A stretch of DNA of 64,000 nucleotides. It comes from Chenopodium formosanum (lineage: Eukaryota; Streptophyta; Magnoliopsida; Caryophyllales; Amaranthaceae). Position numbers and translations under genes: made by a program. Positions 57,990 to 64,000 of the stretch are shown piece after piece. Where the stretch lies: assembly GCA_024500155.1 (NCBI GenBank), contig CM044877.1:33851001-33915000 (forward strand), read 5' to 3'. Each line of letters starts with the position of its first letter. Positions within the stretch are counted from its first letter, which is position 1. The notes beneath the pieces are model-generated. The model was not told where the DNA came from and made no database searches. It worked only from the letters and a program-made list of their open reading frames with translations.

Positions 57990-60060
57990 TGTAGACACCT
58001 AAAAATGTCTCCCCAAAACCAAACCCGATGATAAACAACCTTTCACTGCCATTATTGGTCAGGTTGAGTATTTAATCTTGGAGTGCTTATATCCATATTT
58101 CCATTTCAAAAACCAAACCTACTCCTAGCCCATTTCCCCAAACCATAACTTATTTTCCACTTTTCGTGCCTTTAAACCCAAAATCATTCATTTCGTGTCC
58201 TTTAAAACCATTCATTTCGTGTCCTTTTTATAAAAACGTATAATCCAGTTTATTTTAGTCCATAATCTGGGTCCAATGATTTAATAATTGGATGGGGTTT
58301 GAAAAGAGCTTTCCAACGATATATTATAAGCCCAAATCCGAGTTATAACGAATAAGTTATGACCAAAATATTAAACTGAGTCCAAACCGAACCTAAGCCC
58401 ACCTTACCTACGACCCAATGATCATGTGGAGGGTCCAAATCATTTAATCCCATTCCTAAACCAATTAGGATTAATTTAAATATTCTATAAGTTTCTAGAA
58501 GATATTAATTATCCTTTTTGAAAAGATAAGATTAAAGAGTTTGAAATTGAATGAAACTTTTCTTTTTAAAAGTCCTAATTCTATCCGAATTGAAAGATGT
58601 TCAAAGATAGACAGACATTATTTTCGCGCCTCATAGTTTTTATCCAAATCTTAAATGGTTGTATAGATCTTGAAATTATCTTTCCAATGATATATTTATA
58701 ATATCAATTCCGAGCTATAACGGAAAAGATATGAATAAAATATCAAACTCTATCCAAAATTGACACAGTCTCACTATTTTGGCCATATCTTTTATTCTAC
58801 AAATGATTTTAATCTGATTTTAATTGATTTAGAAATTAGACGTCAACATCTTTCTAACTACATATTATTTATCTTATTCCAATTTATGGATCAAAAGATA
58901 TGATAAAAACAAAAATCGCAAAAAACTGTTGTCTATCGCAAGAGTTTTATCCGATTCGAATTCTTAACTTATTTTGATTCTTCAACCCTTCTTTTTCCTT
59001 ATAAATAGAGGTCATATCTCCCCTTTTTCAATCATCAACAAGCTTGATCATCAAATCCTTCTCTCTTTCTCTCTTTTACATCAAAAATCGTTCTCTTCTC
59101 TTTCTCTCATATTCTAAGCCTCAAACCTATATTCCTAATTACATCATTTTTCCCCAAAGCACTCCAAGGAGTCTATACTTAACCTGAGGTTCCATACTTA
59201 AACCAAGGCGTGAAAGGTACAAATAACTGAGGGTTTGGACCAAATCAAATCTACATTTATTTAATTTAATTTTTATTTGATTTATATTTTTTATTGAAGT
59301 TACTAACAGTTTAATCATGATGTAGCAATTTAAAGGAACGCGCGGAATGTGAGTAATTAATTAATTTAATTACTCTTATTTTATTTTAATATTGCTAGCC
59401 TCATGATTAGGTTATTTTATTATTTGATTTGACTAACAATTTATTGTTAAATTGCTTCTAATATTAATGTTTATTCTATTATTTTTTATGATCACCATAT
59501 TGCATGTTAAAGGGAATATGTAATTGAAAATCACGCCTAATAAGATAATTTGGACAACCGGTTTAGGTTCCTTTTTAATCTTGTTGTTAATTAAAGTGAT
59601 AACAATATTTTAGAATTATATGTTGCATTAATATTTAACCAATTTAGCAGAATAATAGTTTGGAGCAAATTGAATCTTTGTTTGCATGTCTTTAAGATCG
59701 CAGGAATCACTTTTCACTATAAGAATCGAGTAGAGGCCAATACGGGCGAATGTGACTCCATGACTCACTTCGTACCATCATCCCCGATCCTCCTTTCGTG
59801 GTTCCGAACCATATGGAGCTAGTAATCTCATGGATTATGAACGGGGTGTAACCTTCACGGGTCAATTGTTGTTGCCTATCGTTGTCCCTTTATTGTGGTT
59901 GTCTTTTTATGATCCGTGAACGGTTTACAAGTTCCTTAAACACTTGTTGGCGGCTCCCTACTTTCCTTGTCCCTAATCGTATATGTCAATTCCCACTTTC
60001 TATGAGTGACAAGCATATTCACACATGCTTAATGTAGGCGCACTTCAAACGACGCCTACA
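57990..60060 (+). repeat. Element F 5' LTR
   Basis: 2071 bp, TGTAGACACC to GACGCCTACA, homologous in reverse to the solo LTR at 40977-43059. The bases before it, CATAC (57985-57989), do not follow it; a PBS-like sequence does, so this is a 5' LTR rather than a solo one. TATA TTATAAATAG at about 58999-59008 is followed by a CT-rich leader. A tandem pair of TTCATTTCGTGTCCTTT lies near 58188-58230. Modules with GAGTTATAACGAATAAG recur at 58330 and 58710. Confidence 0.92.
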
Positions 60061-60617
60061 ATTTGGCTACTCCCCTGTGGAGGATTCTTGGTTACTTATC
60101 GATTTGAGTGATCGGTATTTAATTAAGATGAATGGATGAGACTTGAAAGATTCTTGAATTGTATTCCTGCGATTTAATTGGCATTGTCACATATGCATAT
60201 GCTTTTTAGGTTACCTTTTTTTGCCACAATAGTACGTGTTTCAATATGTGGCTAGCCCGGGGGATTTAAGCTCTATCAACCCAAAAACGCTCATGGCAAT
60301 AAGGGTTCATCCGAGTTTTTAAATCCACCCAAACCATGGAGTCGAGTTCGATTTCATCACGAAATCGAGGAGCCGCTCGTTGGCATACACCCTCAAGGGA
60401 GGTTGCCTTGCTAACGCGTCCAAACTCTTAACCATGGTACCCTTTGACACCCTTTTAAGCTTGACCATAGTCGAACATAGAACTTGACTTTAGGTTGCGA
60501 ACTTCATTGCAACATTCGTGACAATGTGCTTATATGTGCATTTTTTGACTTTTTATTTATTTATTCTTTTTTCTCTTATCAACCCTTTTTTTATTATTAG
60601 AGTCGAGCCATATATGC

Positions 60618-60708
<91 letters not shown>

Positions 60709-61633
60709 TAGTTTTTGAGTCACCCGGATTTTTATTCCCGTATACTGCACAAGAGTCAAATTGTTTAGGTCATATCCGGAGTTCTAGAAAGAGTTACGTG
60801 TCACAAAACCTATGGATCTGTAGCCCTGAGTTTTATCTTTCATTTGGAATTGGTTTCGTCCCAATAAGAGTCATAGATCAAAAGTTATAACCGATATACT
60901 ACAGCCTGTCCAGTTTAGGTGTCTTTTTAGCGTCAACTTTCTTTCTTTTTATTTTTATTTTTTATATCTTTTCGTGTCAAGCTAGTCTTAGCCAAGTCCT
61001 TCAATCTGTGTCAGCTCATATAATATAGGATTATAGATCTAGAATTCTAGTCCTTTTCCTAGTTTCTTGTGATATTTTGAGCTAACCTTAACATGTGTTC
61101 TTTGTCTTTGATTGTGGTTGATCTTATTTATGACTAATGATTGCCAATGAACCGTTTTCACCTAGTAAATAGCATAAACATTAAAATTGGACAAAATTAA
61201 TCAAGTTAGTTTGTCGTTTAGTCTTCCGTGATATTTGGTCATTGGGTCTTTTGTTTTTCACAATGTCCTCATGTCTAGCCATGAGATCATACCACGAGTC
61301 TTAATAAACTCACCTAATCACACATGTTTAGTGATTGCACACACTTTGTCTCCGAGTCATGCACTATATTGTTTATAATCATATACTAGGACCATGCATG
61401 CATCGTTTTTTGTCGTAGTAAAAATGAGTGGAGTTTTTTCTCACCTGTTTCTTTCCCTTCCTTTCCTATCTTGAGCAATGAGTCAAACAATTAAGTGAAT
61501 TATTTTATTTCACGGTACTTGGTCAAGGAGCAGGGATAGGTTAATACGGTCAAGTCATTACCGCAACAATCTCTCAGACCTAATAGGCGTTCAAAGAGAA
61601 CTTTGCCATCTCCACATTACTTATCACCTTTCA
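60061..61633 (+). other. Element F PBS and untranslated leader
   Basis: TGGCTACTCCCCTGTGGA at 60064-60081 sits where the PBS should be, four bases inside the LTR end; the primer tRNA is not identified. The ~1.5-kb leader has no convincing ORF. It contains the (TA)n tract and, near 60760-60890, a segment like the ATCAAAAGTTATAACC modules of the LTR. Confidence 0.65.
60622..60705. repeat. (TA)n microsatellite
   Basis: About 84 bases of uninterrupted TA repeats. It makes artificial Ile-Tyr frames on both strands. Confidence 0.97.
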
Positions 61634-61798
61634 ATGGCCACTAAAGAAGATATTGAGAACATCAACAAATCCATCAAGGCACTATCTGCCATAATGCAAA
61701 CCCTTACCACTAGGGTAACTACTATGGAACAAAACAAGGTCACTGTTTCCACCCTTGACAAATTGAAGGAACAAATAAGTAAGATTTCTGAGTATTGA
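61634..61798 (+). pseudogene. Element F gag N-terminus, cut by element E
   Basis: 54 codons starting MATKEDIENINKSIKALSA, predicted to form a coiled coil (VTTMEQNKVTVSTLDKLKEQ). The frame ends at a TGA made by the first three bases of the inserted LTR. Its position after a long leader and PBS suggests the start of gag; the family is unassigned. Confidence 0.55.
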
Positions 61799-63464
61799 TG
61801 TGTCTATTTTATATAGTATTTTACCCCCGTCCCTTGGTCATAATTAGTAGTGTTTTTGGCTCTTTAGAGCCACTTTTATTACTAATTGGTGTTTTCTAGT
61901 GTTTTCGTAGATTTGGTTGACTTTTGCAGGGATTTATACTTTTGGAGTATTTTCCCGAGATATTTTGGAGCAATCGCGAGCATTGGAGAAGCACGACCAG
62001 ATTCTATAGCCCAGGGCCGGTTAGAGCCATCGAACCGGTGATTAAGGGCTCGGTATAGGTGATACCGGGGCATTTGGACCGAGTATTCAAGACCGGAAGA
62101 GGAAATCCAGATTGGCCCGAAGAATTGGAGCCCAATCGTAGTCCAAATAGTGGCCCAAATGAGCCGCCCGACCAAAGAGGCTGGCGCCCAGAGGCGCGCC
62201 CGGCCGGGCGGGAGAAGCTTAGGTTGGCGCCCGGTGACGCGCCCGGCCGGGCGCGAGATTAGTATTAGGGAGCAAAAAGGCGCGCCCAATCGGGCAGTGC
62301 CTCGCCCGATCGGGCGCGTGTATTTATTAGTGGACGCTTAACGTCGATTTAATTTGTTTTAGTTTAGGTTTTTGTACAGAGTATAAATACTCCTCCGTAA
62401 TACGATTTTAGGATCTCTTCTTCTCCGTTTTACTCTTTCTTTTACTCTCTTAATTATTCTCTTAGAATCCTTTCTCTCAACTTTTGTTCTTAATTCTTCC
62501 ATTAATTCCAGATTACTTTTTGGTAACAATTTCTTCCCCTTTAATTTCAGTTATTTTATTTGCTTCCTTGATTATGCTTTTATTTATTTATTTGATTAGT
62601 TTAGTCATGATGATTTGTGAGTAGTTTAATTTCTAGGGTTTATGGGGATCTAATAAATAATATGAAGGGGTAATTTATTGTTGTTAATTATCAATGCTAG
62701 ATTAATTTCCTATTGATTGATTTAATGCTATGTGACTAGATTAGGCCTATCTTTTATGCATGAGTTTGGCAACATGGATTCGAGATTCGACAGATGAGAA
62801 TTAATGTTTAGGTCTAGTTTCAATAGGCAGATTGATTTATAAATGGTTAGGTCGAGATTCAATAGATGGGATTTAATACCGGTAAATTAATTTTGTGATT
62901 GTAATACGTAGCGAAAGCCCTTTACAATCTGGTTAATTGATGCATTGATGATTGACTATTATTGATTATTGGTATTGCATGATAATTTCTTATTGAATTG
63001 TTTTAACGCTTTACAATTGCGGCTTGTAAAAGTATAGCAATATTAAATTGATGAATCGAGCAGATGTTGATTTGATATTAAAGGCTATTTTCAATAAGAA
63101 CTTAGATCTAGTAAATTGCGAAAGCCTGTTAGATCTATGATGATTAATAAATTGCGAAAGCCTGTTAATTGTGTTATTTATGCAATGTCAATGATTGATT
63201 ACTATGTTTTACCCTAGAGTATTATTTATTGGTGAACCTATACCCTAGATCCTTTCATATATTATTTTCTCTCTATTCTCAATCTTAGTAGTTTAGTTAC
63301 TTATTCGAATATAAATATTGGTTACTTAGATAACTTAGATTATAATAATTAATTAGGAGTAAAAAGACTTGTTTCCCTGTGTAGATCGACCCTACTTCCC
63401 TATCTACTTTAATTAGAGGATTTAGGAATTATTATTGATTAGGGGATACGACCTTACCCTGTCA
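61796..63464 (+). repeat. Element E 5' LTR (Athila type)
   Basis: 1669 bp, TGATGTGTCT to TTACCCTGTCA, homologous to the solo LTR at 17286-18952. GTATAAATAC at 62381-62390 is a TATA box. Upstream are CCCGGCCGGG (62199, 62242), CCCAATCGGG (62285) and CCCGATCGGG (62305). The left flank AGTAT (61791-61795) is the expected target duplication; the other side is outside the window. Confidence 0.94.
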
Positions 63465-63469
63465 AAATA

Positions 63470-63487
63470 TGGCGCCGTTGCCGGGGA
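63470..63487 (+). other. Element E primer-binding site
   Basis: TGGCGCCGTTGCCGGGGA, the standard Athila PBS attributed to Asp tRNA, five bases after the LTR end. Confidence 0.93.
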
Positions 63488-63600
63488 GACGATTTTCTTT
63501 TTATTTCTGATTGTTTTTGTAGTCTAGATTATTTCCCCTTTTGTCTTAGAGAGCGTTAGTTCTCTGAGACAAATCTCATATTTTCTTCTAGTTTTTGTTT

Positions 63601-64000
63601 ATGCCCAGGTGTTCCAGATTAGGTTACATCCCATTCGATCCTGAGATCGAACGTTCCTTCCATAGACAAAAAAATTTCTACAAGCAAATCCTGGCGGATT
63701 CTGGTGATAATAACAAAAATCACCGCGATCCTCCAACTGATTCCAGCGATTTAGAGGCATCATCAGACGCAGAATCAGAGATGACGGCTCCTAAGAAGCT
63801 TAGTGATTATTCACAACCAAAGCTTACGGATTTTCCACATCTCACCCCTACTCCGGCTCTTGATGGGGTTCAATTTGAAATTAAACCTCAATTTATAACG
63901 ATGATAGAGAGGAAGCAATTCAGTGGAGCCAAGGGTGAAGACCCGAATCATCACATTGCCGACTATTGTCAATATTGCAACACCATCAAGCAAGCCGGGG
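63601..64000 (+). CDS. Element E gag, 5' part (runs off the window)
   Basis: Open from ATG 63601 to the last base, 133 codons. It starts MPRCSRLGYIPFDPEIERSF, then an acidic Ser-rich stretch, then FEIKPQFITMIERKQFSGAK and EDPNHHIADYCQYCNTIK. That is the conserved start of the Athila gag domain (PQFI..I....F.G...EDP..H...F). The ATG is 114 bp after the PBS. No stop or frameshift appears, so E may be the youngest element here, but most of it is not visible. Confidence 0.9.
   Translation, partial: MPRCSRLGYIPFDPEIERSFHRQKNFYKQILADSGDNNKNHRDPPTDSSDLEASSDAESEMTAPKKLSDYSQPKLTDFPHLTPTPALDGVQFEIKPQFITMIERKQFSGAKGEDPNHHIADYCQYCNTIKQAG

Noticed and set aside
40977..60060. The F-family LTR copies at 40977-43059 and 57990-60060 as the two ends of one large element
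   Set aside because: They are in opposite orientation, and the first has its own matching ATACT duplication on both sides, so it is a separate solo LTR.
60518..60759. Ile-Tyr repeat proteins on both strands
   Set aside because: They are translations of the (TA)n microsatellite at 60622-60705.
62059..62341. Arg/Gly/Pro-rich frames on both strands near 61882-62341
   Set aside because: They overlap the GC palindromes of the Athila LTR of element E and have no homologous frame in the solo LTR at 17286.

Overview
This window is intergenic DNA from a flowering plant, probably a eudicot. It is almost entirely nested and decayed transposable elements: Ty3/gypsy LTR retrotransposons of the Tat/Retand, Tekay (chromovirus) and Athila types, solo LTRs, a MuDR-like DNA transposon and Helitron-like fragments. 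I see no host gene, rRNA, tRNA or CRISPR array. The exact species cannot be read from the sequence.

Layout. (1) 1-30852 is a stack of insertions. The outermost element (D) is a plus-oriented Retand-type retrotransposon. Its RNase H/integrase remnant lies at 1-1209, its antisense accessory gene at 25412-29886 and its 3' LTR at 30237-30852. A Tekay chromovirus (B, 1202-25411) sits inside D. A second, minus-oriented Retand (C, 8571-21354, TSD ATTCC) sits inside B's integrase. An Athila-type solo LTR (17286-18952, TSD CCCGG) sits inside C. A different Athila-like solo LTR (28084-29736, TSD CCTGC/CCTGT) interrupts D's antisense gene. (2) 30938-40516 holds duplicated Helitron-like sequence around a 6.3-kb MULE (32347-38648). 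The MULE has ~100-bp TIRs, a transposase gene on + and a convergent GRF-zinc-finger/coiled-coil/membrane-anchor gene on -. (3) 40977-43059 is a solo LTR (TSD ATACT) of the same family as the LTR at 57990-60060. (4) 43204-52766 is a ~2.0-kb solo LTR (TSD ATTTG) split by a complete non-autonomous Athila-like element (G, 43861-51399, TSD GAATG) that carries one long acidic ORF and no pol. (5) 53040-57989 is AT-rich, with an inverted-terminal-repeat element and an old minus-oriented Tekay LTR. (6) 57990-64000 is the 5' part of another LTR element (F), whose gag is cut by an Athila element (E) that runs off the window with an intact gag start.

How the parts relate. Both Retand copies have the same plan: gag-PR-RT-RH-INT on one strand and, between pol and the 3' LTR, a spliced gene on the opposite strand. 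That gene has its own TATA box, identical in both copies and 219-220 nt from the aligned start codon. The MULE has the convergent two-gene plan known from maize MuDR, with a GRF-type protein in the second position. Nearly every coding region carries stops or frameshifts. Many look like C-to-T decay (CAG/CAA/CGA to stop, TGG to TAG/TGA), as expected of old methylated repeats. The exceptions are the leader ORF of B, the long ORF of G and the gag start of E.
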